A stretch of DNA of 64,000 nt from NCBI RefSeq assembly GCF_002150735.1, contig NZ_MUKA01000004.1, forward strand, positions 62,001 through 126,000, given 5' to 3'. Below the pieces are notes generated by a model. The model made no database searches. It was given only the letters and a program-made list of their open reading frames with translations, and had not been told where the DNA came from. The translations under genes were made by a program, and so were the position numbers. The DNA is from Streptomyces africanus. Its GTDB lineage: Bacteria; Actinomycetota; Actinomycetes; Streptomycetales; Streptomycetaceae. Below are positions 8,114-18,500 of the stretch, one piece after another (positions within the stretch are counted from its first letter, which is position 1; every line of letters starts with the position of its first letter).

Positions 8114-9250
8114 TCAGCCCTCGATGCCGACGGTTCCCCGGTCCTGCGCGTGGGACGACCTCAGCGCGAGGGCCGCGATGTCGTCGTCGAGCCTTCCGCC
8201 GCTGTGCTGCAGCAGAGCCCGGTGCAGCTGGTCGAGCAGCTCGCGGGGCTGCTCCAGGCCCTGCCGCCGCATCCAGTCCGGCAGCGGGAAGAACTCGCCC
8301 GCCTGGTCCCGGGCCTCCGATACGCCGTCCGTGTAGAGCAGCAGCTGGTCCCCCGGGGCGAAGGCGACGACGTCGACCCAGTAACGGTCACCGATGAGCG
8401 CTGCGAGGTTGAGAGGCGGGGAGGCGATGGTCGGGACCAGGACCCGGACCTGTCCGTGATGCGCGATCAGCGGCGGGGGATGCCCGCAGTTGAGAAGTCG
8501 TACATGGCCGCCGTCGTGCGGGATCTCGGCGAGGAGAGCGGTGGCAAAGTGCTCGGGCCGGTCCTGGGCCGGAAACGCAGCGCTGTGGCGCGTGACGGCG
8601 GTCTCGAGGCGGTGGACGACGCCCCGCAGGTCGGGCTCGTCGTGAGCGGCCTCTCTGAAGCAACTGATCACCGCCGAGGCCGCCCCCACGGCGGACAGGC
8701 CCTTGCCCCGTACGTCGCCGATGAGCAGCCGGACCCCGTGCGGTGTACCGATCGCCTCATAGAAGTCGCCGCCGATCCGGGCCTGCTCCTGGGCCGCCAG
8801 GTACAGCGACTCGATCTCGACGCCCTCGATGCGGCGTGGCAGCGGGCGCAGCAGCACCTTCTGGGCCGCGTCGGCGACGAGCCGGATCTGGAAGAGCATT
8901 TCCTCACGCTGGAGTCGGACATGACTCCCGTAGGCGGCCGCCAGGGTGACCGCGACGATCGCGGCCGCCGTGTACTGCGTCCCCAGATCGGTGTAGAAGA
9001 AGCTGAGGACGATCATGAGCAGCAGGCAGCACGCCCCCAGCAGGATCGTGGGCAGCACGGGCCACATCGCGGCGGCAAGGGCGGGTGCGGCGGGCAGAAG
9101 GCGGCTGAAGGCGATCTCCCTCGGCGTGGAGAACGCCAGGCCGGCGATGACGGCGGTCAGGATGAGGGGTGACAGCCGGGCGGCTTCCCATCGGCCGCTG
9201 TAGGCGGGGCGACGACGCCACAGCCGTGCAGACATGATCACAAAATGCAT
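8114..9250 (-). CDS. Membrane-anchored PP2C-type serine/threonine phosphatase (SpoIIE/RsbU family)
   Basis: A 378-residue protein. The N-terminal 105 residues carry about three or four hydrophobic segments; the rest is a SpoIIE/PP2C phosphatase with ARIGGDFYE, LLIGDVRGKGLSA, LLNCGHPPPL and LLYTDGVSEARD, holding the metal-binding aspartates. Such enzymes usually dephosphorylate anti-sigma antagonists or act in stress signalling. There is no attached kinase domain. The start could be 9250 or 9235; neither has a good ribosome-binding site. It is divergent from a larger phosphatase of the same family, so the pair may share a promoter region at 9251-9360. Confidence 0.88.
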   Translation of the reverse strand: MHFVIMSARLWRRRPAYSGRWEAARLSPLILTAVIAGLAFSTPREIAFSRLLPAAPALAAAMWPVLPTILLGACCLLLMIVLSFFYTDLGTQYTAAAIVAVTLAAAYGSHVRLQREEMLFQIRLVADAAQKVLLRPLPRRIEGVEIESLYLAAQEQARIGGDFYEAIGTPHGVRLLIGDVRGKGLSAVGAASAVISCFREAAHDEPDLRGVVHRLETAVTRHSAAFPAQDRPEHFATALLAEIPHDGGHVRLLNCGHPPPLIAHHGQVRVLVPTIASPPLNLAALIGDRYWVDVVAFAPGDQLLLYTDGVSEARDQAGEFFPLPDWMRRQGLEQPRELLDQLHRALLQHSGGRLDDDIAALALRSSHAQDRGTVGIEG

Positions 9251-9360
9251 AATATCGGCCTAATCGGACATCGGGCGCGGAAGGATCATGCGCTGTACGC
9301 GAGACGGTACGGGTCGGCCGAACCCTGGCCACTGGGGATCACCGATGCTAGAAAGGTCGC

Positions 9361-12060
9361 ATGGCGAATCCTTTCGCCCGTTTTCGACACCTATCGGTCA
9401 AGCGCCTCCTCAGCAAGGGCACGCGGAGCGTGGCCGGGCAGGTGCTGGTTTTCCAGGTGGCTCTGGTAGTGCTGCTCGTGATCTGCGCCGTCTTCGCTCT
9501 CATCCTGCAGTCGGAGCGGGACTCCAGCGCCGAGGCCAGGCGACGCTCCACGGCCGTGGCACAGACCTACGCGCACTCACCAGGCGTCCTGGCGGCCTTG
9601 CAGGCCCCGGATCCGAGCAAGATCCTCCAGCCGCTCACCGAGGCGGCACGCCGGGCCGCCGGGGTCGACTTCATCGTGGTCATGGACACCAAGGGCATCC
9701 GGTACACGCACCCCCTGCCGGACCGGATCGGAAAGCGGTTCGTGGGCGAGATCGGGCCGCCGCTGGCGGGGAAGGTCTTCACGGAGAGCGTCGACGGTCC
9801 GCTCGGACGCGAGGTGCAGGCCACGGTCCCGATCCAGAACGCCGACAGCCAGGTGGTGGCCCTGGTCTCGGCCGGGATGAAGGTCGAGAACGTCGAAAGC
9901 CAGCTGGCCCGTCAACTACCGATCATCCTGGGCGCCGGAGCCGTGGCGCTCGCGCTGTCCACCGGTGTGACGGCGCTGGTGGGCAAGCGGCTGCGACGCC
10001 AGACACACAGCCTGGCCCCGGACGAGATGACCCTGATGTACGAACACCACGACACGGTGCTCCACTCCGTTCGGGAAGGCGTACTGATCGTGGCCGCCGA
10101 CGGGCAGCTGATGCTGGCGAACGACGAAGCCAGACGCCTGCTGGAGCTGCCCCCCGACGTCGAGGGGAAGCTCGTCTCGGAGCTGCCGGGCCTCGATCCC
10201 GAGACGAAGGCGCTGCTCGCCTCCGGGCGCGAGGCCACCGACGAGGTGCACCTCGCGGGCGAGCGGCTGCTCGCGGTGAACCAACGGCCCACGGACTTCG
10301 GGTCAGGCCCCGAGGGAACGGTGGTGACGCTGCGCGACTCCACCGAGCTGCAGGCGGTGACCGGCAGGGCGGAGGTGGCACGGGAGCGGCTCAGGCTGCT
10401 GTACGACGCCGGACTCCGCATCGGCACCACCCTGGACGTGCTGCGCACCGCCGACGAGTTGGCGCAGGTCCCGGTTCCTCGCTTCGCGGACTTCGTCACC
10501 GTGGACCTGGCCGACGCCGTCCTGCAGGGCGAGGAGCCGGCCCTCACGGCGACGGACATGCGACGCGCGGCCGTGTGCGGCGTCCAGGACGACCATCCGC
10601 TCTCCGAACAGGGCCGGCTTTTCGACTACCTTCCCTCCACGCCCCAGGCGCGCGGCTACGGCAGCGGCCGGTCCCAGCTGGTGAGCGATCTGCCGAGCGC
10701 CACGGGCTGGCGCGTGCAGGACCCCGAGCGCGCCAAGGCGATCGTCGACCACGGCATCCACTCCCTCATCAGCGCCCCCATCCAGGCCCGTGGCGTCGTG
10801 CTGGGCATGGCCAATTTCTGGCGCGCGCACATGCACGAGCCCTTCGACGAAGAGGATCTGTCGCTGGCGGAGGAGCTGGTGGCCCGTGCCGCGATCAGCA
10901 TCGACAATGCCCGCCGTTACACCCGCGAGCACGCTCTGGCAGTCACCCTCCAGCGCAGCCTGCTGCCCCAGGCCATGCCGGAGCAGAACGCCCTGGACAT
11001 CGCCTACCGCTACCTCCCCGCCCAGTCGGGCGTGGGCGGGGACTGGTTCGACGTGATTCCCCTGCCGGGAAGCCGGGTGGCACTGGCCGTCGGCGATGTG
11101 GTCGGCCACGGCCTGCACGCCGCCGCCACGATGGGACGGCTGCGGACCGCGGTGCACAACTTCTCCGCCCTCGATCTGCCACCCGACGAGCTGCTGAGCC
11201 ATCTGGACGACCTGGTCGGGCGCATCGACCAGAACGAGACGGCACAGAGCGCAGCGGGCGTCGTGGGCGCCACCTGCCTGTACGGGATCTACGACCCCGT
11301 GACGCGCCACTACGTCATGGCGCGTGCGGGACACCTGGCACCCGCGCTGGTCCGGCCTGACGGAACCGTCACCTTCCCGGACGTGCCGGCCGGTCCGCCC
11401 CTGGGCCTCGGCGGCATGCCGTTCCGGACCGCGGAGCTGTGCCTCGCGGAGGGAACCCAGCTCGTCCTGTACACCGACGGACTCATCGAGGACCGCAGAC
11501 GCGACCTGGACGTGGGAATGGAGATTCTGCGCGACACGCTGACGGGCCACTCCGGTCGGCCGCCCGAGGAGACCTGCCAGGACGTGCTGCACAGCCTGCT
11601 CCCCGATCGTCCCAAGGACGACGTCGCCCTGCTCGTCGCCCGCACTCGGGTACTGCCGCGCGACCGCATCGCCGACTGGGACGTGCCGGCGGACCCGGCC
11701 GCCGTCTCGGGTATGCGCGACGCCGTGTCCCGAAGGCTCGAAGCATGGGGCCTGTCGGAGTTCGGCTTCACCATGGAGCTGATCCTGAGCGAGCTCATCA
11801 CCAACGCCATCCGCTACAGCGCCGGGCCGATCCACGTACGGCTGATCCGCGACCGCACGCTGATCTGCGAGGTGGCCGACGGCAGCAGCACCTCACCGCA
11901 TCTGCGGTACGCCGCCACGACGGACGAGGGAGGCCGGGGCCTGTTCCTGGTGTCGCAGATGGCTGAGCGCTGGGGCACCCGGTACACCCCGCAGGGCAAG
12001 GTGATCTGGGCCGAACAGGACCTGCCCGAGAACCCTGCGGCACCAGACACACGAAGTTAA
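9361..12060 (+). CDS. Multidomain sensor: Cache, PAS, GAF, SpoIIE phosphatase and anti-sigma kinase (HATPase)
   Basis: An 899-residue membrane sensor. Order: transmembrane helix about 25-45, extracytoplasmic single-Cache domain about 50-180, second helix about 185-205, PAS about 225-335, GAF about 345-525, PP2C/SpoIIE phosphatase about 545-760 (GVGGDWFDVI, VGDVVGHG, YTDGLIEDRR), then a HATPase_c_2 kinase domain to the end (LSELITNAIRYSAGP and GGRGLFLVSQ). Phosphatase and RsbW-like kinase in one chain suggests it tunes a partner-switching anti-sigma pathway; no anti-sigma antagonist is encoded next door. The 4CM-like Cache domain suggests an external small-molecule signal. Confidence 0.9.
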   Translation: MANPFARFRHLSVKRLLSKGTRSVAGQVLVFQVALVVLLVICAVFALILQSERDSSAEARRRSTAVAQTYAHSPGVLAALQAPDPSKILQPLTEAARRAAGVDFIVVMDTKGIRYTHPLPDRIGKRFVGEIGPPLAGKVFTESVDGPLGREVQATVPIQNADSQVVALVSAGMKVENVESQLARQLPIILGAGAVALALSTGVTALVGKRLRRQTHSLAPDEMTLMYEHHDTVLHSVREGVLIVAADGQLMLANDEARRLLELPPDVEGKLVSELPGLDPETKALLASGREATDEVHLAGERLLAVNQRPTDFGSGPEGTVVTLRDSTELQAVTGRAEVARERLRLLYDAGLRIGTTLDVLRTADELAQVPVPRFADFVTVDLADAVLQGEEPALTATDMRRAAVCGVQDDHPLSEQGRLFDYLPSTPQARGYGSGRSQLVSDLPSATGWRVQDPERAKAIVDHGIHSLISAPIQARGVVLGMANFWRAHMHEPFDEEDLSLAEELVARAAISIDNARRYTREHALAVTLQRSLLPQAMPEQNALDIAYRYLPAQSGVGGDWFDVIPLPGSRVALAVGDVVGHGLHAAATMGRLRTAVHNFSALDLPPDELLSHLDDLVGRIDQNETAQSAAGVVGATCLYGIYDPVTRHYVMARAGHLAPALVRPDGTVTFPDVPAGPPLGLGGMPFRTAELCLAEGTQLVLYTDGLIEDRRRDLDVGMEILRDTLTGHSGRPPEETCQDVLHSLLPDRPKDDVALLVARTRVLPRDRIADWDVPADPAAVSGMRDAVSRRLEAWGLSEFGFTMELILSELITNAIRYSAGPIHVRLIRDRTLICEVADGSSTSPHLRYAATTDEGGRGLFLVSQMAERWGTRYTPQGKVIWAEQDLPENPAAPDTRS

Positions 12061-12103
12061 CGTCCGGGACCCAGGCGTGAGACGCGTCCGCCCCACGATC
12101 GCC

Positions 12104-12125
12104 ATACCTGTCAATTGACAGGTAT
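12104..12125. promoter_or_regulatory. 22-bp perfect palindrome, probable TetR operator
   Basis: A perfect inverted repeat centred on TGTCAATTGACA, extending five further matched bases on each side, 26 bases upstream of the permease ATG (12151). It is the only clear operator-like element before the carboxylase operon, and the operon ends in a TetR gene, so it is the obvious binding site for that regulator. The central TTGACA (12115-12120) could double as a -35 box. No ykkC guanidine riboswitch is recognisable in the 90-base leader. Confidence 0.75.
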
Positions 12126-12150
12126 TCCTTGATCGACCGGAGGTGCCGCG

Positions 12151-13746
12151 ATGGGTCGGCCCGAACTCGCCCCTGGGCAGAGCCCCGACGGTGGCGTCGC
12201 GACAAGTCCCGCCACCCTCGGCTACCAGCAGGAACTTCGCCGGGGGGTGGGCAGCTTCGCGTCATTCGCCGCCGGCTTCTCCTTCGTGTCGATCCTCACC
12301 ACCGTCTTCCAGCTCTTCGGCCTCGGCTTCGGCCTCGGTGGGGCGGCGTTCTTCTGGACCTGGCCGCTGGTCTTCGCGGGCCAGTTGCTGGTCGCGCTCT
12401 GTTTCGCCGAACTGGCGGCACGCTGGACCATCTCAGGGGCGATCTACCAGTGGTCGAGCCGGCTGGCCGGGACCACGGTGGGCTGGTTCGTCGGCTGGAT
12501 CATGATCATCGGCCAGATCCTCACCGTCGCGGCGGCCGCGATCGCGGCGCAGGCGGTCCTGCCGGGCATCTGGTCCGGCTTCCAGATCGTCGGCGGAGCG
12601 GGAGCCGACCCGTCGGTCGGCTCCCCGACGGGCGCTCAGAACGCGGTCCTTCTGGGCTGCCTCCTGCTGGTGCTCACCACGGTGGTGAACATCCTCGGCA
12701 TCCGCCAGATGGCCGCCGCCACGAGCATCGGCGTCGCGATCGAGATCGTCGGTGTGATCGCGCTGGTGCTGGTGCTCTTCTTCCTGCCCGAGCGGGGCCC
12801 GCAGGTGGTGGCCCACCACACGGGCTGGGCCGGCGACGGCGGTTACATCGGGGCGTTCCTCGCGTCCTCGCTGATGGCGGCCTACGTCATGGTCGGCTTC
12901 GACTCGGCGGGAGAACTCGCCGAGGAGACACACAACCCACGCCGGACCACGCCCCGGACCATCCTGCGGGCGCTGATCCTCTCGGGCGTCGGCGGCGCGC
13001 TGCTGATCCTCTCGGGACTGATGGCGGCGAGCAGCCTGACCGACGGGAACCTGGCCACCGGCGGACTGTCCTGGGTGCTCACCGACCGGCTCGGTGACGT
13101 CCTGGGCCGGCTGCTGCTGTGCTGCGTCGCGGTCGCGGTGTTCGCCTGCACGCTCGCCGTGCAGACCTCCGGCGCACGGATGATCTACTCGATGGCCCGC
13201 GAGGGCGCCCTGCCGTTCCACCGGCACCTCGGCAAGGTCTCGGCGCGTACCGGTACGCCGATCACCACATCGGTCGTGGTGGGCGCGGGCGCCGCGATCG
13301 CGCTCGTGGTCAACCTTCACCAGACGGCGATCTTCACCGCCCTCGCCAGCCTCTGCATCGCCATGCTGTACCTGGCCTATCTGGGCGTGACGCTGCCGCA
13401 GCTGGTCGCCCGGATCCGGCACCGGGGGCTCCCGGAGGGCGTCGACGAGACGGGCCGGCCGCTGTTCTCGCTGGGCCGCTGGGGGATGGCGGTCAACACG
13501 CTCGCCGTGCTCTACGGGGCCGGTATGACGGTCAACCTGATCTGGCCCCGCCCGGAGATCTACGACCTCACCGGCGGCACGTGGTGGCTGCGGTGGAGCG
13601 CCCTGCTCTTCATCGGGCTCAGTCTCGCCGTCGGCGCCGCCTACTTCCTCGCCCGGCGGCTGCACCGCCACATCGAGTTGAGGCACGTACCCCACACGCA
13701 CGTCGAGCCGCCCGCGCAGGCCGAGGCCGTCGCCGAGCCCGCCTGA
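12151..13746 (+). CDS. APC-family amino acid/amine permease of the carboxylase operon
   Basis: A 531-residue permease with about twelve hydrophobic segments. It has the APC-family start (GSFASFAAGFSFVSILTT) and the consensus GFDSAGELAEETHNPRR near residue 250. Relatives lie beside urea-carboxylase/DUF1989 genes and are thought to import guanidine, urea or related amines. GGAGG sits seven bases before the ATG. It is first in the operon behind the 22-bp palindrome. The C-terminal 25 residues are polar and His-rich. Confidence 0.88.
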   Translation: MGRPELAPGQSPDGGVATSPATLGYQQELRRGVGSFASFAAGFSFVSILTTVFQLFGLGFGLGGAAFFWTWPLVFAGQLLVALCFAELAARWTISGAIYQWSSRLAGTTVGWFVGWIMIIGQILTVAAAAIAAQAVLPGIWSGFQIVGGAGADPSVGSPTGAQNAVLLGCLLLVLTTVVNILGIRQMAAATSIGVAIEIVGVIALVLVLFFLPERGPQVVAHHTGWAGDGGYIGAFLASSLMAAYVMVGFDSAGELAEETHNPRRTTPRTILRALILSGVGGALLILSGLMAASSLTDGNLATGGLSWVLTDRLGDVLGRLLLCCVAVAVFACTLAVQTSGARMIYSMAREGALPFHRHLGKVSARTGTPITTSVVVGAGAAIALVVNLHQTAIFTALASLCIAMLYLAYLGVTLPQLVARIRHRGLPEGVDETGRPLFSLGRWGMAVNTLAVLYGAGMTVNLIWPRPEIYDLTGGTWWLRWSALLFIGLSLAVGAAYFLARRLHRHIELRHVPHTHVEPPAQAEAVAEPA

Positions 13747-13820
13747 GTCGTCCGGCGGCCCGTGCGACGCCGTGACCGGACGCACCGATGACGAACCGAC
13801 GAAGGGATGACGGGACATCC

Positions 13821-14771
13821 ATGACCACAGCCGACGAACCGACGGCCATCGCACCACACGACCAGCCCCCCACCGGGCAGCCGTCCGGTGGGGCCGGCGC
13901 CCAGGACCCCACCGGGCAGGCCTCCGCCAACGTCCGTGATCTGCACCTGACCGACAGTGTCCGACGGGCCAGGGACGACGCCCGCGCCCAGGGCGGGCAG
14001 GCCGGTGAGTGGATGCCGTACCTCCCGGCGTACGACAGCCCGCACTGCCCGCCGGGGGTGAACCCGGCCGCCCTGACGTGGGCGGAGACGGTGGCACCCG
14101 GCGGTTACACCCACAAGGTCCTCGCCCGCGGCACCCGGCTGCGCTTCGACGACCCGACCGGCGACGCCTGCCCCCACCTGCTGCTCTTCAACGCCCTGGA
14201 AACGACGGAGCGGCTCAACGTCGCCGACACCCAGAAGATCCCGTGGCAGGCCTACGTCGGCGAGAACCATCCGCTGCTGTCCGGCGACGGCCGGGTCCTG
14301 GCCGTGGTCACCGGTGACTCCTCCGGTCGGCACGACGCCTTCTGCGGCACCACCACCGACGCCTGGAACGAACGCAAGTACGGTGACGCCCGCCCCCACG
14401 GGCCGTCCCCCTCCGGCCGCGCACTCTTCCTCAAGGCGGCCGCCAAGCACGGCCTGAGCCGTCGTGACCTGCCGCCCAGCCTCTCCTTCTTCCAGGGCGT
14501 ACGCGTCGAGGCGGACGGTGAACTCACCTGGCGGGGCAGCGCCGGTCCGGGCACGCACGTCGAACTCCTCGCGGAGATGCCCCTGTTGGTGCTGGTCGCC
14601 AACGTCGCGCATCCGCTGGACCCGCGCCCCGGCTACGTCGTCGGGCCGGTGCGCGTGCACGCCTGGCGCGGGACGGCCACCGGCCCGGACGATCCGCGCT
14701 TCACCGCCACGCCCGAGCTCCACCGGGCATACCTCAACACCGTCGACTACTGCGAAGCCCGGGGGCTGTGA
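13821..14771 (+). CDS. DUF1989 protein, urea-amidolyase-associated protein 1 type (carboxyguanidine deiminase subunit)
   Basis: A 316-residue DUF1989 protein of the UAAP1 type. Visible family segments are ETVAPGGYTHKVLARGTRLR, FNALETTERLNVADTQKIPW and GDSSGRHDAFCGTTTDAWNE, whose His and Cys are candidate metal ligands. In guanidine-degrading bacteria the paired DUF1989 proteins (CgdA/CgdB) hydrolyse carboxyguanidine to allophanate; here the pair sits between a permease and the carboxylase, matching that arrangement. Start 13821 is preceded by GGGA; an in-frame ATG at 13788 would add 11 residues. The N-terminal 40 residues are low-complexity. Confidence 0.85.
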   Translation: MTTADEPTAIAPHDQPPTGQPSGGAGAQDPTGQASANVRDLHLTDSVRRARDDARAQGGQAGEWMPYLPAYDSPHCPPGVNPAALTWAETVAPGGYTHKVLARGTRLRFDDPTGDACPHLLLFNALETTERLNVADTQKIPWQAYVGENHPLLSGDGRVLAVVTGDSSGRHDAFCGTTTDAWNERKYGDARPHGPSPSGRALFLKAAAKHGLSRRDLPPSLSFFQGVRVEADGELTWRGSAGPGTHVELLAEMPLLVLVANVAHPLDPRPGYVVGPVRVHAWRGTATGPDDPRFTATPELHRAYLNTVDYCEARGL

Positions 14772-14772
14772 C

Positions 14773-15585
14773 ATGGCGACCACTCAGACCGAGAACACGA
14801 CGGCCACCCACCCGACCGGCTCGGGCCTCACCCTCCCCTCCACCGTCCCGGTCGGCGCGGTGTACGTCGAGGGCTCCCCCCTGGACTGGGGAGCGAGCCT
14901 GGTCGAGGGCGCCGTCGTGCTGGACGAGAAGGTGGCCCCCAACGCGCCCTGGTCGGCGGTGGTGACGGAGGGACACGTCCTGACCATCGTCGACGTCGGC
15001 GGCAACCAGTCGGCCGACTGCCTGCTCTACAGCGCCGAGGACCCTCAGGAGCGCTACAGCGTCCCCGACACCCTGGCCTGGCAGGGCAACGCCTATGTGC
15101 GCACCGGCACCGTGCTGCGCAGCAACGAGGGCCGCCCGCTGATGACCGTCGTCGCCAACGAGATCGACCGTCAGGACACCATCGGCGGCGCCTGCGGCAA
15201 GGAGTCCAACACGCTGCGCTACGGCCACCACGTGATGTTCCATCACGGCTGTCGCGAGAACTTCCTCGCCGAGGCCGGGCGGCGCGGTCTGGGGGTGCGG
15301 GACATCGTCTCCAACCTCAACTGGTTCATGAACGTGCCCGTCGAGGCGGACGGCGCGCTGGGCATCGTGGACGGCATGTCGGCGCCCGGCCGCCGGGTCG
15401 CGGTGCGCGCCGAGACGGACGTCCTGGTGATGGTGTCCAACTGCCCGCAGATGAACAACCCGTGCAACGACTTCAACCCGACCCCGTTGCGAATGATCGT
15501 CGTGGACCCGGCACGCGGGCCCGGTCCCGACGCGGGTGGCCCACGGGCCGCGCGGCCCACCAGCACCCCGGGGGACGCCGCGTGA
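14773..15585 (+). CDS. DUF1989 protein, urea-amidolyase-associated protein 2 type (carboxyguanidine deiminase subunit)
   Basis: A 270-residue paralogue of the preceding protein, of the UAAP2 type. Shared features: DVGGNQSADCLLYSAEDPQE, GGACGKESNTLRYG, HHVMFHHGCRENF with the metal-ligand-like His/Cys cluster, and NCPQMNNPCNDFNP near the end. It starts one base after the stop of its partner and ends inside the GTG of the carboxylase (GTGA, 15582-15585). Tight coupling fits two subunits of one enzyme. The C-terminal 30 residues are Pro/Gly-rich. Confidence 0.85.
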   Translation: MATTQTENTTATHPTGSGLTLPSTVPVGAVYVEGSPLDWGASLVEGAVVLDEKVAPNAPWSAVVTEGHVLTIVDVGGNQSADCLLYSAEDPQERYSVPDTLAWQGNAYVRTGTVLRSNEGRPLMTVVANEIDRQDTIGGACGKESNTLRYGHHVMFHHGCRENFLAEAGRRGLGVRDIVSNLNWFMNVPVEADGALGIVDGMSAPGRRVAVRAETDVLVMVSNCPQMNNPCNDFNPTPLRMIVVDPARGPGPDAGGPRAARPTSTPGDAA

Positions 15586-18500
15586 ACCGCCCCACCGCTG
15601 TTCTCGTCGCCAACCGCGGTGAGATAGCCCGCCGTGTCATCCGCACCGCCCGGAAGCTGGGCCTGGGTACCGTCGCCGTCTTCTCCGACGCCGACCGGGC
15701 CGCCCCGCACGTCCGCGAAGCCGACCACGCCGTGCGCCTGGGTCCGGCGCCCGCCCGCGACTCGTATCTGCGCGGCGACGCGATCATCGAGGCCGCGCTC
15801 GCCCATGGCGCGGGAATCATCCACCCGGGCTACGGCTTCCTCTCCGAGAACACCGCCTTCGCCCGTGCCGTCGAGGAGGCCGGCCTGCGTTTCGCGGGCC
15901 CGACCGCCGAACAGATCACCGCCTTCGGCGAGAAGCACACCGCCCGCGCCCTGGCCAGGGCGGCCGGAGTCCCGCTGCTGGCCGGGACGGAGTTGCTCGG
16001 GAGCGCCGAGGAGGCCGTCGCCGCGGCCGAGTCGATCGGGCTGCCCGTGATGGTCAAGGCCACGGGCGGCGGCGGCGGCATCGGCATGCGGGCCTGCGCC
16101 ACCGGCGACGAGGTGCGCGAGGCCTTCGCCGGGGTGGCGGCGCTCGCCGAGTCCCACTTCGGGTCGGCCGGGGTGTTCCTGGAGCGTCTGGTGCGCCCGG
16201 CCCGCCACGTCGAGGTGCAGGTCTTCGGAGACGGCACCGGCCGGATCGCCGTGTTCGGCGACCGCGACTGCTCGCTGCAGCGCCGCAACCAGAAGGTGAT
16301 CGAGGAGGCCCCGGCCCCGGCCCTGCCCGACCGTGTCCGCCGACTGCTGCGGGACTCGTCGCGCCGGCTGCTCGCCTCTGTCGGCTACCGCGGCGCGGGG
16401 ACCGTGGAGTTCGTCTACGACCCGTTGCGCGAGGAGGCCGCCTTCCTGGAGGTCAACACCCGGCTCCAGGTCGAGCACCCGGTGACCGAGGAGGCGTACG
16501 GCGTCGACCTCGTCGCGCTCATGCTCACCCTGGCCCGCGACGGCAGGGTCGACGACGGGGTGTTCGAGCGGGAGTGGACGCCCGCGGGACACGCCGTGGA
16601 GGCCCGCGTCTACGCCGAGGACCCCGGCAAGGAGTCGGCTCCCTCCTCCGGCCTGATCACCCGGGCGGCCTTCCCCGGCCAGGGCGCCGACGAGATTCCC
16701 GGCGTCCGCGTCGACGGCTTCGCCGAGACCGGCCTGGAGGTCTCGCCGTACTACGACCCCATGCTCGCCAAGGTGATCGCCAAGGGCCCCGACCGCGACA
16801 CCGCGTTCGACGTGCTCGGCCGGGCCCTGACGGCCAGCCGCGTCGACGGCGTCGTCACCAACCTGGGCCTGCTGCGCTCGCTGACCGTGCGGTCAGAGGT
16901 GCGCGAGGCGGTGCACAGCACCAGCACCCTCGACACCACCGCCGACCCCGACCCGCGCATCGACGTCCTGGTGCCGGGAGCGATGACCACCGTCCAGGAC
17001 CTTCCCGGCCGGCTCGGCCACTGGCATGTCGGCGTGCCGCCGAGCGGGCCCTTCGACCCGGTCTCCTTCGCCGAGGCCAACCTGGCCGTCGGCAACCCGG
17101 CCGGGGCACCCGGGCTCGAGGTCACCGCGGGCGGGCTGACCCTGCGCTTCTCCGCCGCCTGCGTGGTCGCCGTCACCGGCGCCCCCGTCCCGGTCACGGT
17201 GGACGGCGCCGCGGCGGCCCTGTGGGAGCCGGTGCCGGTCCCGGCCGGCGGCACCCTGGTCCTCGGCGCCTGCCACGGTCCCGGCCTGCGCAGCTACGTG
17301 GCCGTCCGGGGTGGCGTGGACGTACCCGCATACCTGGGCAGCGCCTCGACGTTCACCCTCGGAGGCTTCGGCGGACACGGCGGTCGGGCCCTGCTCGCCG
17401 GGGACGTCCTGCGGCCCGGGGCCGCCGCGACGACCGGCGGTGGCGGGCCGACACCGCCCGAGCGCCGGCCGGCGATCACCCCGCACTGGCGGATCGGTGT
17501 CACCGAAGGCCCGCACGCGGCGCCCGAGTTCTTCACCCGCGAGGACATCGACACCCTCTACGCCACCGACTACCGGGTGCACCACAACTCGGCCCGCACC
17601 GGTGTCCGACTGGTCGGGCCCAGACCCCGGTGGGCCCGCCAGGACGGCGGCGAGGCGGGGTTGCACCCCTCCAACATCCACGACACGCCGTACGCGGTGG
17701 GCGCCCTCGACTTCACCGGCGACACGCCGATCATCCTGGGCCCCGACGGGCCGTCCCTGGGCGGTTTCGTCTGCCCCGCGGTGGTCGCCAGCGGGGAGGT
17801 GTGGAAGCTCGGTCAGCTCCGGCCCGGAGACACCGTCCGCTTCGTACCGGTCAGGGAAGCCGAGGCGGCCGCCCTGGATGCCCGCCGTGCCTCGCCCGCG
17901 CTGATCAGTTCGGGCGGAGACGGCGACGACGGCGTACTCGGCCGTCTGGAGGCCACCGACGACCGCCCCTGCGTCACCTACCGCCGGGCCGGCGACGACA
18001 ACGTCCTCGTCGAGTACGGCCCCATGGTGCTCGACCTCGGGCTGCGGATGCGCGTGCATGCCCTGCAGGAGACCTTCGCCGCGCACGCGCCCGACGGCAT
18101 CGTCGACGTCACCCCGGGCATCCGCTCCCTGCAGATCCACACCGACACCCGGCGGCTGAAGGCCCGCGACCTCGCCGTCCTGCTGCGTGAGCTGGAGGAC
18201 GAGATCGCGCCCACGCATGAGCTGGTGGTCCCCTCCCGCACGGTGCGGCTTCCACTGAGCTGGGACGATCCGGCGACCCGGCTCGCCATCGAGCGCTACA
18301 TGGCGGGGGTGCGCGACGACGCCCCGTGGTGCCCGTGGAACATCGAGTTCATCCGCCGCGTCAACGGCCTGGAGACCGCCGACGACGTCTACCGCACCGT
18401 CTTCGACGCCTCTTACCTGGTGCTCGGCCTCGGTGACGTCTATCTCGGCGCCCCCGTCGCCACCCCGCTCGACCCGCGGCACCGCCTGGTGACCACCAAG

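Noticed and set aside
12061-12150. ykkC-type guanidine riboswitch before the permease
   Set aside because: The leader is only 90 bases, dominated by the palindrome, and shows none of the conserved ykkC stem segments.
15462-15581. Longer open frame upstream of the carboxylase GTG
   Set aside because: It overlaps the well-supported end of the DUF1989 gene in another frame, and the biotin carboxylase fold begins right after GTG 15582.
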